NCBI GenBank assembly: GCA_020631865.1
Contig: JACKGS010000005.1
Span: 1-32,183, forward strand
Direction: 5' to 3'
Length of the DNA: 32,183 nt
Origin: Candidatus Nomurabacteria bacterium
GTDB taxonomy: Bacteria; Patescibacteriota; Saccharimonadia; Saccharimonadales; UBA7683
Positions 23,148-31,281 of the stretch are shown here, in pieces. A program made the position numbers and the translations under genes. Below the pieces are notes generated by a model that was not told the origin of the DNA, made no database searches, and saw only the letters and a list, made by a program, of their open reading frames with translations. The first letter of the stretch is position 1; every line of letters begins with the position of its first letter.

Positions 23148-25472
23148 TTACATTTGCTGCAATTTAAACTGCGTTGCTCTTTCTGATGCTAGACGAGTTA
23201 ATTTAGGGTCCTCACCTTTATTAACAAAAATCATTCCACCTGCAATTATCGGATGTACGTCAGCAATTTTGTTATACATTTGTTTCGCTAATTTTCGATA
23301 ACCCGGATGACCCTGTGGGCTGGTGCGTAGTTCCATAAAATGATAAGCTTCACGAGCATTCATCATTAACTTCCAGCGCATTTTGTGGCCTAACAGTGTG
23401 GCATACTGGGCCTCGTTAGTTAAGTCGTTGGCTATTAGATAGTTGTACAATTTAGCGCTGAGATCAAAACAGCTTTCAAATATGTCTTCTAGCCCGGCGT
23501 CAGAAACAAGTTTTGGCACTTCGTAGCCATAGAACGGTGTCAGATTTTGCCATTCTAAGGCATCTACCATACGGTGCCTTTGTAGGTCGCGGAAGATACC
23601 GTAATCGCAGATTAAATCAAAGTTATAATGAATCACCTCAAAAGCACGACCTGGTTTGTGGCGTCGATTTAAACGCTCGCCAATATATGTTTTTAAGGCC
23701 TCTAGTTTCTGGTTATAGTCTAACTGCGAGGTTGCAGCTTCAAGCTCGTTCAAGCTCATACTCGATTGTTCGTAAAAGACATGGGGTAAAATGTCGAATT
23801 CATTTTTTGGCCAGAAATCTGTTAGCTCTACCGCTTCTTCGCTGCCTTTTATTGGTTGGAGCTTGGCTGTTTTAGCGATCCTGCCTACATTTACTTTAGT
23901 GTTTGCTCTATATGCTACCCAGGCTCCACCGCGATCGGGCTTGTCGGCTCGCTCTAAGAATGTCGGTACTACTTTGCGTCCTTCAATAAGTAATTTTTCG
24001 CCCGTTTCTCGAGCTTCGACCAACTCATCGCTTTGAAGATGCATAATCAGGCTTTCCAGTGCTTGACCACTAGCAAATATACCAACAGTTGATTTCGTGG
24101 CCACGGGTAAAACAACTCTGGCGGCGTCACAAGCTTGAGCTCTTGTGGCGGCTTTCCATGCGCCATCACGTTCAGAATCTGGCTCTGTTGAATTGGTGCG
24201 AACATGGTCGGTTAATTTTTTGACTAACTCAGAATACAGATCAAATAGCTTGTTCATTTGAGTGTCATAATGTTTTTGTGTCTCACCATTCAGGGTGCTT
24301 GGTGTATAAAACTTATACCGTCCGGATTCATCCTTTTGATCAAAGAATATATAGCGTGTAGATTGTTCTAAGTATGCGGCTAGTCTGCCCCATTCCAATT
24401 TTTTGGTGAGCAAGTTGCTGGCACCTTCAATTACAAAATGTATGCCAGTCAGCTGCTGTACGCTATCGTCACCGTACGCGGTAATTACTCGACGTAATAG
24501 ATCTTCATCCTTGCCCTCTAGCTCACTAAACTCATCTAAAATAGTCACTCGCATGTCGTCGCCACGGCGAGATAGGCGGGCCATGGCTGCGGCAATTATA
24601 GAATTACTGATCTTATCTGTGAACATGTAAACATCACCTTCGGTATCGGTAACTGCTTCATTCAGGTATTCTTTACCAGCTTTAGTGATTGAATAACTAC
24701 CATTTTGATTCTTATTAATGTATGGGTTGGTGGTTTTTTTTGGTGCAAAAACTTCAGCCGCGGTTGTGTCAGCCTTGCCTTCAAGCTTATTTTTACGTAG
24801 TTTACCTAGCATTGGCTGAATCCTTTCCCAGATGATGTTATTAATTGCTGGAATACTCTGTAGTTCTCCGTGTTCTATGCACTTAATGTATGTATAGTCT
24901 TCAGGATATAACTCGCATAATTCTGAGTATGTTTGGTTTGCCCTCCTGAGATGTTCTGGGTCGTTATCATGGATATCTTTTGCCTGAGCATCTCCGCGTT
25001 TTTGAATAAGTTTCATTGCAAATTCTACTGGTACGCTAAGTACAATATTTAAATCTGGTTTTGGGATTCCAAGCATACCAAACTCAAGCTGGTCTAACCA
25101 TTCGTAATAGGCTAGCCTTGTGTTCTTGTCGTCAATTTTTTGGCCTTGATGTGCTTTATTGGCAGCAATGTACCTATCTGCTAGGACTATGTAACCATTA
25201 TCTAGCCATTGTTGAATTTGCCGTCCTCCATCATAACGATCTAAGGCGTAAAATAACGAGGGCGTATATGGGCCAAGATCATTTGCATTTCCATATTCTC
25301 CACTTAGGTATTTGCGTACAAAATAACTTGATTCTTCATCGTAACGTGGAAATTTGATTTCTTTTACTTTGTAGCCATCAGATTTCAACCTTTCTGATAA
25401 CAGCCTATACTGTGTAGATTTGCCGGAACCGTCAGAGCCTTCTATTACTAAAAATATTCCTTCGTTCTGCAT
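23148..25472 (-). CDS. Fusion of thymidylate kinase with a duplicated ThyX-type thymidylate synthase
   Basis: A 774-residue protein. Residues 1 to about 220 are thymidylate kinase (dTMP to dTDP): P-loop EGSDGSGKST (11-20), DRY in LADRYIAANKAHQGQ, and a lid region. After a linker come two ThyX-like domains, about 250-500 and 540-774 (FAD-dependent dUMP to dTMP). The first has LEQSTRY, the second QRHRMVDALEWQN; each keeps a different part of the canonical RHRxxSxNExSxRY signature. Two consecutive steps of dTTP synthesis are thus on one chain. The start overlaps the dcd stop (TAATG), so the upstream dCTP deaminase supplies dUMP or dUTP. Family identity is firm; which ThyX half is active is inferred. 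Confidence 0.88.
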   Translation of the reverse strand: MQNEGIFLVIEGSDGSGKSTQYRLLSERLKSDGYKVKEIKFPRYDEESSYFVRKYLSGEYGNANDLGPYTPSLFYALDRYDGGRQIQQWLDNGYIVLADRYIAANKAHQGQKIDDKNTRLAYYEWLDQLEFGMLGIPKPDLNIVLSVPVEFAMKLIQKRGDAQAKDIHDNDPEHLRRANQTYSELCELYPEDYTYIKCIEHGELQSIPAINNIIWERIQPMLGKLRKNKLEGKADTTAAEVFAPKKTTNPYINKNQNGSYSITKAGKEYLNEAVTDTEGDVYMFTDKISNSIIAAAMARLSRRGDDMRVTILDEFSELEGKDEDLLRRVITAYGDDSVQQLTGIHFVIEGASNLLTKKLEWGRLAAYLEQSTRYIFFDQKDESGRYKFYTPSTLNGETQKHYDTQMNKLFDLYSELVKKLTDHVRTNSTEPDSERDGAWKAATRAQACDAARVVLPVATKSTVGIFASGQALESLIMHLQSDELVEARETGEKLLIEGRKVVPTFLERADKPDRGGAWVAYRANTKVNVGRIAKTAKLQPIKGSEEAVELTDFWPKNEFDILPHVFYEQSSMSLNELEAATSQLDYNQKLEALKTYIGERLNRRHKPGRAFEVIHYNFDLICDYGIFRDLQRHRMVDALEWQNLTPFYGYEVPKLVSDAGLEDIFESCFDLSAKLYNYLIANDLTNEAQYATLLGHKMRWKLMMNAREAYHFMELRTSPQGHPGYRKLAKQMYNKIADVHPIIAGGMIFVNKGEDPKLTRLASERATQFKLQQM

Positions 25473-26158
25473 TATAAGCCTCTTGGTTTTTGGCGCTCAT
25501 CTTTAAAAGCGCGTGGTAGCATTTGTTCTGGTCGCCAGTTTTTAATAAGATTTGGCAAGTCATCTGCAGCATAGTTTTGGTATTTGCCAGAAAGGTTTGA
25601 ATATTCACCTTCTACCTCGCCTGTTTCGTGAAAAACTATCTGGGCTATTCGTTCACCAACTGGTAATAATACGCTATGATGTTGATTCATGTTATAAATT
25701 TCCATTGTCCAGCGGTTGATGTAGCCTGGATCACCCCAGCCGGCATCTAGGCATACGGCCACACCGTTTCTGCCCCATGTGCTACGGGCTTGCATAGTAC
25801 TAGTGCCAGGTGCTTTGATTCCAATAAATTCATGGGTGTGTGCTAAAATACGCTCACCAGGACGCATAACTATAATTAAATGATCTTCTGGAATGTTGGC
25901 AAATGGCTTTAAACCATTTTCTTCACACCATTGCCGATGTGTTTTGGCTTGAATAGCCTCACCAAAATGTCGGTGTACGGCATGTTCGTCAAAGGGGTTG
26001 TAAATAGTTCTGTGGGTGTCGCGTTCAGTACGGTAGTACCATTCGCCTAGTGTTACATCAACACTACTGCCATTAATATTTTCTTCAACATATGGATAGA
26101 AAACAATATGCCCATCTGAAATAGCTTGTTTTATCTGTGTATTACTATAGACCCCCAT
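25472..26158 (-). CDS. dcd: dCTP deaminase
   Basis: Deaminates dCTP to dUTP, or to dUMP if bifunctional. It has 228 residues, longer than the usual 190. Trimer-fold motifs are INGSSVDVTLGEWYYR, STMQARSTWGRNGVAV, DAGWGDPGYINRWTMEIYN (catalytic Glu in WTMEIYN) and PVGERIAQIVF. An insertion near residues 50-85 (DEHAVHRHFGEAI and following) accounts for the extra length. GGAGG lies 4 nt before the ATG. It is translationally coupled to the kinase-ThyX fusion, giving a compact dCTP-to-dTDP route. A palindrome lies in its leader. Confidence 0.9.
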   Translation of the reverse strand: MGVYSNTQIKQAISDGHIVFYPYVEENINGSSVDVTLGEWYYRTERDTHRTIYNPFDEHAVHRHFGEAIQAKTHRQWCEENGLKPFANIPEDHLIIVMRPGERILAHTHEFIGIKAPGTSTMQARSTWGRNGVAVCLDAGWGDPGYINRWTMEIYNMNQHHSVLLPVGERIAQIVFHETGEVEGEYSNLSGKYQNYAADDLPNLIKNWRPEQMLPRAFKDERQKPRGL

Positions 26159-26176
26159 TATACCTCCGTTTTTTTC

Positions 26177-26186
26177 GTGGGCCCAC
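26177..26186. promoter_or_regulatory. Palindrome in the dcd leader
   Basis: GTGGGCCCAC, a perfect 10-bp palindrome in an otherwise AT-rich gap about 20 nt before the dcd start. It could be an operator for the thymidylate operon. Confidence 0.35.
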
Positions 26187-26230
26187 CTTCCGCACTGCTA
26201 ACTAAATTATAGCAATCAATTTAAAAGATG

Positions 26231-26236
26231 TATACT
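26231..26236 (+). promoter_or_regulatory. -10 box before the ParB-fold gene
   Basis: TATACT about 20 nt before the ATG at 26257. This transcript would include the strong GGAGGT site 4 nt from the ATG. Confidence 0.45.
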
Positions 26237-26256
26237 GTAGCAAAACTGGAGGTAAA

Positions 26257-26817
26257 ATGGTAAAAATTGTAAGCGAAACTACAGAGCAAGAGTTGATAGA
26301 TAGAATTCGTGATGTTGCATTGCTAAAAAATCCCGACATCAGACCTTATAGATGTGCAGAAGTTGCGATTAGGGAGGTAAACCTAGCGGATATTAAGCCT
26401 ACAACACTGTATGTTCTTAGTAAAAATTTAGAATTTCAAAGAAACCTCACAGCCACATTGGCGGGTCATGACCTCGATCCCTTATCTCTAAGTGGCGTTG
26501 CGGAACTCGAACATCAGGGGAACGTTACTGGTTTAATACCTCCAATTGTCGAAGTAGACGCCGAACACGGACCATGCTTAATAGATGGTGCTCACAGAAC
26601 TTACATTGGTAGACAAGCTGGTCGATCTATAATCAGCGCTTTATGGATTGAAGGTGTAGATCCAAACTATCCAATTTATGCATACCCCAATGATTGGGTA
26701 GATATAGTTGAATATGACTCGATACCGGCAGTTAAAAAACATTATCGCGAAGGAGATTATTCGCGGTTATATCGTGACATCAGTGCTCTTAATGGATCGG
26801 CAATGCGAGCAATATAA
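26257..26817 (+). CDS. ParB/sulfiredoxin-fold protein
   Basis: A 186-residue protein. The central part PPIVEVDAEHGPCLIDGAHR (about 95-114) followed by TYIGRQAGRSIISALWI matches the ParB N-terminal/Srx fold, where the DGxHR loop binds nucleotide and phosphate. There is no helix-turn-helix, so it is not a chromosome-partition ParB. ParB-like CTPase or kinase-type activities are known in this fold, but none can be assigned. GGAGGT precedes the ATG. Its stop overlaps the start of the HAD gene (TAATG), so the two probably work together. Confidence 0.65.
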   Translation: MVKIVSETTEQELIDRIRDVALLKNPDIRPYRCAEVAIREVNLADIKPTTLYVLSKNLEFQRNLTATLAGHDLDPLSLSGVAELEHQGNVTGLIPPIVEVDAEHGPCLIDGAHRTYIGRQAGRSIISALWIEGVDPNYPIYAYPNDWVDIVEYDSIPAVKKHYREGDYSRLYRDISALNGSAMRAI

Positions 26818-27413
26818 TGATTAAATCTATTGTTTTTGATTGGGGTGGTGTTGTTTCGCCAGCAGGAACTCCCGATGAGGTTGTTACTTCGCTTTCGAGG
26901 TTATTAAATGTTGACGAACAAAAAGCCAAAATGGGATTCGCTCAGCATGCCGAAGAATTTAAACGGGGCAAAATTAGTGAGCAGGAATTTTGGGATCAAA
27001 TTCAGCGGGAGTTTAACGTTTTTATTAAAGATACTGATAGATCTATATGGACACCTGTAAATTTTTTTCAACCAAATGAAAGGATCGTTGCTTTTGTTAA
27101 AGAATTAAAATCTGAAAACTATGATGTGTCAGTTTTGTCTAATACGTTTCCACCCACCGCATCTGATATTCGTAATACAGGTTGGTATGATTTATTTAAT
27201 ACTGTAATTCTTTCTTCAGAAGTTGGCTTGGCTAAGCCGGATCTGGATATTTACAGGCTACTACTTAATACCACCGGTTTTAAAGCTGGCGAGACTATTT
27301 TTATCGACGATCAAGAAAAGTGCTTAAAACCAGCAAAAACTATGGGTATTCACACTGTGTTGGCAATAGACGCAGAGCAAATAATTAATGATACACGCGT
27401 ATTACTATCTTAA
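26817..27413 (+). CDS. HAD-superfamily hydrolase
   Basis: A 198-residue protein with all four HAD motifs: FDWGGVV (nucleophile D8), LSNT (S108), K140 in LAKPD, and FIDDQEKC (D164, D165). The first motif is DxG rather than DxD, as in the YihX/glucose-1-phosphatase-like group, whose members still act as phosphatases; activity here may be altered. The helical cap inserted after motif I is small (about residues 15-80). It is translated with the ParB-fold gene by a 1-nt overlap. Substrate unknown. Confidence 0.8.
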   Translation: MIKSIVFDWGGVVSPAGTPDEVVTSLSRLLNVDEQKAKMGFAQHAEEFKRGKISEQEFWDQIQREFNVFIKDTDRSIWTPVNFFQPNERIVAFVKELKSENYDVSVLSNTFPPTASDIRNTGWYDLFNTVILSSEVGLAKPDLDIYRLLLNTTGFKAGETIFIDDQEKCLKPAKTMGIHTVLAIDAEQIINDTRVLLS

Positions 27414-27446
27414 GAATTAAAAAAGACGTTTTTTAAGATTTTTATA

Positions 27447-28418
27447 CTAGATCTCACTTAATGCAATTTTTATACTTGGACCCATGGTCGTGGTCATGTT
27501 GATTTTTTGTACGAAGACACCTTTCACGCTATTGGGTTTTGCATCAGCTATGGCTTTTAATACCGTTTTAGCATTTTCAGTAATCTGTTCTGGCTTAAAA
27601 CTTACCTTGCCAATTGCAAGATGAACAATAGACTGTTTATCGACGCGGAATTCTACCTTACCGGCCTTAGCTTCTTTAACGGCATCAGCAACTTTAGCTG
27701 TTACAGTACCACTTTTAGGGTTTGGCATCAGGCCTTTTGGACCAAGTAGTCTAGCATATTTACCTAATTTTGCCATTAATTGCGGTGTTGCTATCAAGAC
27801 ATCGAAGTCAATTTGCTCTTTGTCTAGTTGTTGTAAGAAATCTTCTTCACCAACAATATCAGCACCAGCTTTTTTAGCAGCATCGTGTTGGTCGACAGGT
27901 GCAAAAACAGCAATCTTGATACTTTTACCTGTTCCATTTGGTAATGCGACGGTTCCTCTGATATTTTGATCAGCTTGTCGTGGGTCTACGCCAAGGTTGA
28001 TATGAAGCTCTACGCTTGAATCGAACTTAGTAGTACTTGTCTTGGCAAGTAGTTCTGAAGCATCTGCAAGTGTGTATTCTTTGGTTCTATCAATTAGTTC
28101 GTACGATTTTTTATATGACTTACTTCGGCGCTCAAGTTTTGAACGAGTTTTGGTTGCCGGGCCTTTTTTAATTATAGTTTCGTCAGATTCATCTGAATGC
28201 TGCTTTTCAATCTTTTTAGCTTTTTCTTCAGCATCTTTTAATCCTTTAGTACTTCTCTTACCCGCCTTGGCGACTGAAGGCGAAGACTCTTCTGTGGGCT
28301 CATCTGTTTTGATTGTATGATTTTCAATCGCTTCTTGTATTTCAGTAATTGTATTTTTTACAGAAACCTCTAAGTTTAGTTTCTGTGCTTGTTCTAGTAA
28401 CTCTGCTTTCTTTGCCAT
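27447..28418 (-). CDS. rplA: Ribosomal protein L1 with an N-terminal extension
   Basis: L1-stalk protein. The 323 residues exceed the usual length of about 230. The L1 domain starts near residue 93 and has KFDSSVELHINLGVDPRQAD, RLLGPKGLMPNPKSGTV and the C-terminal TTTMGPSIKI. Residues 3-33 look like a small HeH/SAP-type helical motif (KKAELLEQAQKLNLEVSVKN), followed by a charged, disordered Lys/Glu/Ser linker to about 90. The extension is presumably an extra nucleic-acid contact. AAAGGAG precedes the ATG. It closes the secE-nusG-rplK block and converges with the HAD gene. Confidence 0.92.
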   Translation of the reverse strand: MAKKAELLEQAQKLNLEVSVKNTITEIQEAIENHTIKTDEPTEESSPSVAKAGKRSTKGLKDAEEKAKKIEKQHSDESDETIIKKGPATKTRSKLERRSKSYKKSYELIDRTKEYTLADASELLAKTSTTKFDSSVELHINLGVDPRQADQNIRGTVALPNGTGKSIKIAVFAPVDQHDAAKKAGADIVGEEDFLQQLDKEQIDFDVLIATPQLMAKLGKYARLLGPKGLMPNPKSGTVTAKVADAVKEAKAGKVEFRVDKQSIVHLAIGKVSFKPEQITENAKTVLKAIADAKPNSVKGVFVQKINMTTTMGPSIKIALSEI

Positions 28419-28481
28419 ATTGGCTCCTTTCGTGGTTCAAGCCCGTGTGCATGACTACGGTCCCACAATTAAATTATATTC

Positions 28482-28736
28482 TTACTTTGTCTGTAGTGAC
28501 GCTTCTCGATTAAATATCTTGAATGCACGTTCGTGTATTTCTGCCCAATCTTCACTATTTGGAAATTCATATACACCAGATGCCGCAATGCCCAAAATAA
28601 CTTCTGCATCAGAGACTGAACGCGGTTGTCCGGGCTCTAGCTCATTGATAGCAGATTGTATGTCAGCAGGCTCTAGTTGGTCGACATAGAGCGATTCAAT
28701 ATAAGAAATTGCAGATACGCCTTCCGGGATAGTCAT
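28482..28736 (-). CDS. Small unknown protein between rplK and rplA
   Basis: An 84-residue acidic protein starting MTIPEGVSAISYIESLYVDQ. It is mostly helical in appearance, with no cysteine. GAAGGG lies 8 nt before the ATG and covers the end of rplK, whose stop is 4 nt upstream, so translation is coupled. rplK and rplA are normally adjacent, so this is an extra gene in a conserved operon. Function unknown. Confidence 0.65.
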   Translation of the reverse strand: MTIPEGVSAISYIESLYVDQLEPADIQSAINELEPGQPRSVSDAEVILGIAASGVYEFPNSEDWAEIHERAFKIFNREASLQTK

Positions 28737-28740
28737 GATA

Positions 28741-29166
28741 TTACCCTTCAATCTCCACGCCCATTGAACGGGCGGTTCCGGCAATAACTTTTTTAGCTGC
28801 ATCGATATCATTGGCATTAAGGTAGTTCATCTTTTTTTCAGCTATTTCTGTCAACTGTGCGTCAGTAATTTTGCCAACTTTAGTTTTATGTGATTCACCA
28901 GATCCCTTTTGTATTCCAGCTGCTTTTCTGATTAAGTCATCGGCTGGTTCACCTATAACATTAAAATCAAAAGAGCGATCATCATAGATTCTAAGATGAA
29001 CAATAACATCTGAACCCATCATATCTTTAGTTTGGTCGTTAAACGGATTAATGAAATCCATCATGTTGAGGCCGTATTGACCAAGTGTTGAACCTACTGG
29101 AGGTCCTGCGCTAGCTTTGCCAGCTGGAATGCGAAGCTTAAGATTCGCGGTAATCTTTTTTGCCAT
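28741..29166 (-). CDS. rplK: Ribosomal protein L11
   Basis: GTPase-centre protein of 141 residues, normal length. N-terminal MAKKITANLKLRIPAGKASA with GPPVGSTLGQYGLNMMDFI, and C-terminal rRNA-binding domain ending AGTARSMGVEIEG. AAAGGA lies 7 nt before the ATG within a small TCCT/AGGA hairpin that also occurs before nusG. Confidence 0.96.
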   Translation of the reverse strand: MAKKITANLKLRIPAGKASAGPPVGSTLGQYGLNMMDFINPFNDQTKDMMGSDVIVHLRIYDDRSFDFNVIGEPADDLIRKAAGIQKGSGESHKTKVGKITDAQLTEIAEKKMNYLNANDIDAAKKVIAGTARSMGVEIEG

Positions 29167-29173
29167 AAGAAAA

Positions 29174-29187
29174 TCCTTTCAGGATTA
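29174..29187 (-). promoter_or_regulatory. Shine-Dalgarno hairpin before rplK
   Basis: TCCTTTCAGGATTA (plus-strand reading) puts the rplK Shine-Dalgarno AAAGGA in a small hairpin. The identical 14 nt occur before nusG at 30860-30873. Confidence 0.4.
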
Positions 29188-29333
29188 TAATTTACAATTA
29201 TCAATGTGCGATTTTCATTGAATGAAGCAATATTCTACGATAAATCGCTTATTAGTAAGTGCGTAACTCTATTAGTTTAACAGATTACAGTAATATATTC
29301 AAATCTGGTAATGATTCAAGTATGTGTAATTTA

Positions 29334-30209
29334 TTATTTTCGTCTGTGATGGAGCCAATTATTGCGGAGCTGTTTATTATTATCAAAATAATCGATCGGG
29401 TTATCTGTTATATTGCTAGTTTTTATAAATTCGCTAAATTCATTCAATAGGTTATCAATGTGATATTTATTTTGAATATTAATATCATTGATCATTTTTG
29501 GATTATCACTAGCAAGTCGGGTGGTTGTAATAAAGCTCTCGCCTGCCAATGGCAAGGATTCCGGGTGTTTATTTGCTACAAAGTCAAATATAAGATGAGA
29601 TATGTTTAAGATAAAGTGTGAGATAGTTGCTACTAGTTGATCGTGTTTCTGTAGGGGAAAATCTAATCTTTTAGCACCACAAACAGCCAGAAGCCAATTC
29701 ATTCGCTCTTCGGCTACTATCGAAAGTTTAGATGCACCACTATCAAGAATAAGCCATGGTTTTTCAAGGAATATGCCAGTTCTTGATCCCTGAAACCCCT
29801 CCTTCTCTGAGCCACCCATAGGATGTGTGTGAACGTATTCAATTAATCGACTATTCTTATTGAGTTTTTTAAAGCATGGAATAATCTCTTTCTTAACGCT
29901 TGCGATCTCGATAATAGTTGCATTTTTTTTGAGATATTTGCAGATATCGGTTGCTATCGCAGAAATTTCAGTTATTGGTGTTGCTATAACTATCAAGTCT
30001 GCGTTTGTAACACATTCTTTTAGACTACTGGTGTGGTTAATAAGTTTTGATTCAATAGCGCTTACTAACTCATTACCATTACTCCAGCCATAACGTTGTA
30101 CGGTAGGACTGTATTTTTGTATAGACTTTAAGATCGATGCTCCCATGAGACCCAAGCCAATAACTGCAATGGTAGATACATTAGTGCTAGTGTATGTTTC
30201 TGTATTCAT
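29334..30209 (-). CDS. Prephenate/arogenate dehydrogenase-like protein
   Basis: TyrA-family NAD(P)-dependent dehydrogenase of 291 residues, which oxidatively decarboxylates prephenate or arogenate in tyrosine synthesis. The Rossmann motif GLGLMG is at 18-23, ADLIVIATPIT at about 70-80, and the family signature HPMGGSEKEGF at 149-159; a helical C-terminal dimerisation domain follows (about 175-291). No chorismate mutase or ACT domain. No other aromatic-pathway gene is in the window, and it lies inside a ribosomal-protein block between nusG and rplK. No Shine-Dalgarno is evident. A different substrate is possible. Confidence 0.78.
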   Translation of the reverse strand: MNTETYTSTNVSTIAVIGLGLMGASILKSIQKYSPTVQRYGWSNGNELVSAIESKLINHTSSLKECVTNADLIVIATPITEISAIATDICKYLKKNATIIEIASVKKEIIPCFKKLNKNSRLIEYVHTHPMGGSEKEGFQGSRTGIFLEKPWLILDSGASKLSIVAEERMNWLLAVCGAKRLDFPLQKHDQLVATISHFILNISHLIFDFVANKHPESLPLAGESFITTTRLASDNPKMINDINIQNKYHIDNLLNEFSEFIKTSNITDNPIDYFDNNKQLRNNWLHHRRK

Positions 30210-30306
30210 TGTGATGCCAAATACCCATATTCGGGTGAATAATCCAAGAGTCCTTCAGCTCATTGCTTTGAGATAATAGCAGTAGCTCTAGATCAAGATT
30301 TTTCAC

Positions 30307-30849
30307 TTACACCTTCTTAACTTGGAGAGCGTCAAGTTCTACGGGAGTTTCACGGCCAAACATGCTAACTAATACCTTCAGCTTGCCTTTTGCGGCATCA
30401 ATTTCGTTAATTGCGCCGTCAAGGCCTTTAAATGGTCCGTCTATGATGCTGATAACTTCACCAACAGTAAAGTTGATTTTGTGCTTTGGATCCTCGGCTC
30501 CCATTCTTTTGAGGATCTTGCTAATTTCATCATCTGAAACTGGTGAAGGTTCTGTTCCTGAGCCTACGAAGCCGGTAACATTTGGTGTATTTCTTACGAT
30601 ATACCACACATCTTCACTCATCTTCATTTGAACTAGAACGTATCCTTGGAAGATCTTCTTTTCTACGACTTTACGCTTACCATTTTTAATTTCAATTTGT
30701 TTTTCTTTAGGAACAATAACATCAAAGATCTTATCTGCCATATCAAGGCTTTCTGTTCTTTGTTTTATGCTTTCTGCGACTTTTTCTTCATAACCTGTAT
30801 AGGTGTGTATTGCGTACCATTGCTTGCTTGAATCGTAACGTTTGCTCAT
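30307..30849 (-). CDS. nusG: Transcription antitermination protein NusG
   Basis: RNA-polymerase-associated factor coupling transcription and translation, 180 residues. The NGN domain (about 10-115) has KQWYAIHTYTGYEEKVAESI and FQGYVLVQMKMSEDVWYIVR. The KOW domain (about 125-180) has FTVGEVISIIDGPFKGLDGA. AAAGGA precedes the ATG at 10 nt. It follows secE by 21 nt, the usual order. Confidence 0.95.
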   Translation of the reverse strand: MSKRYDSSKQWYAIHTYTGYEEKVAESIKQRTESLDMADKIFDVIVPKEKQIEIKNGKRKVVEKKIFQGYVLVQMKMSEDVWYIVRNTPNVTGFVGSGTEPSPVSDDEISKILKRMGAEDPKHKINFTVGEVISIIDGPFKGLDGAINEIDAAKGKLKVLVSMFGRETPVELDALQVKKV

Positions 30850-30859
30850 TATAATATTT

Positions 30860-30873
30860 TCCTTTCAGGATTA
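30860..30873 (-). promoter_or_regulatory. Shine-Dalgarno hairpin before nusG
   Basis: The same 14-nt sequence as at 29174-29187; TCCT can pair with AGGA of the ribosome-binding site. Confidence 0.4.
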
Positions 30874-31197
30874 CTTTAAAAATAATTGTTTAGCGATCTT
30901 TTCAAAGCCATAATCTAGACCCGTGGTTAGTATGGCAAATAGTGTTGAAAATAAAATAACGGTAATAGTTAAAGACCACGCCTTTCTTCTATTTGGCCAT
31001 TCGACATATTTTAGTTCTTTGAATGCGTTAACAAAGTAGCCTTTAAATGGTGATCTAAGAATAGTTCTTCTTAAGAATTTCCATACTTTACTATCTCTGA
31101 TCGGGCCGGTAGCTTTAACAAAAAAGTTTTTAATAGATGACTTTATTCTAGTTCTGATATTTGATGAATTTGATTTATTGCTACTTTTTTTAACCAC
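30871..31197 (-). CDS. secE: Preprotein translocase subunit SecE
   Basis: Essential small SecYEG subunit, 108 residues. A basic Ser/Lys-rich N-terminus precedes the amphipathic helix (about 55-75, VNAFKELKYVEWPNRRKAWS) and one membrane helix (about 76-96). The WPxRxxA signature is present. The start is GTG at 31197, fixed by AAAGGAG 6 nt upstream. First gene of the secE-nusG block, just after a terminator. Confidence 0.92.
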   Translation of the reverse strand: MVKKSSNKSNSSNIRTRIKSSIKNFFVKATGPIRDSKVWKFLRRTILRSPFKGYFVNAFKELKYVEWPNRRKAWSLTITVILFSTLFAILTTGLDYGFEKIAKQLFLK

Positions 31198-31218
31198 CTA
31201 GTTCTCCTTTATGGATAT

Positions 31219-31240
31219 AAAAAAGAGCCTAATTTGGCTC
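31219..31240 (-). terminator. Intrinsic terminator after the histidine kinase
   Basis: GAGCC/GGCTC stem (31240-31236 with 31229-31225, 6-nt loop) followed by six U on the minus strand (31224-31219), 41 nt after the kinase stop codon. Confidence 0.75.
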
Positions 31241-31281
31241 AACAAGTCAAGTTTATAAGATATCAGATAAATAATCAAGCT

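Noticed and set aside
29200..29250. Inverted repeats before rplK as an L1- or L11-binding leader
   Set aside because: Short 6-7 bp stems in AT-rich DNA, not convincing without comparison to relatives.
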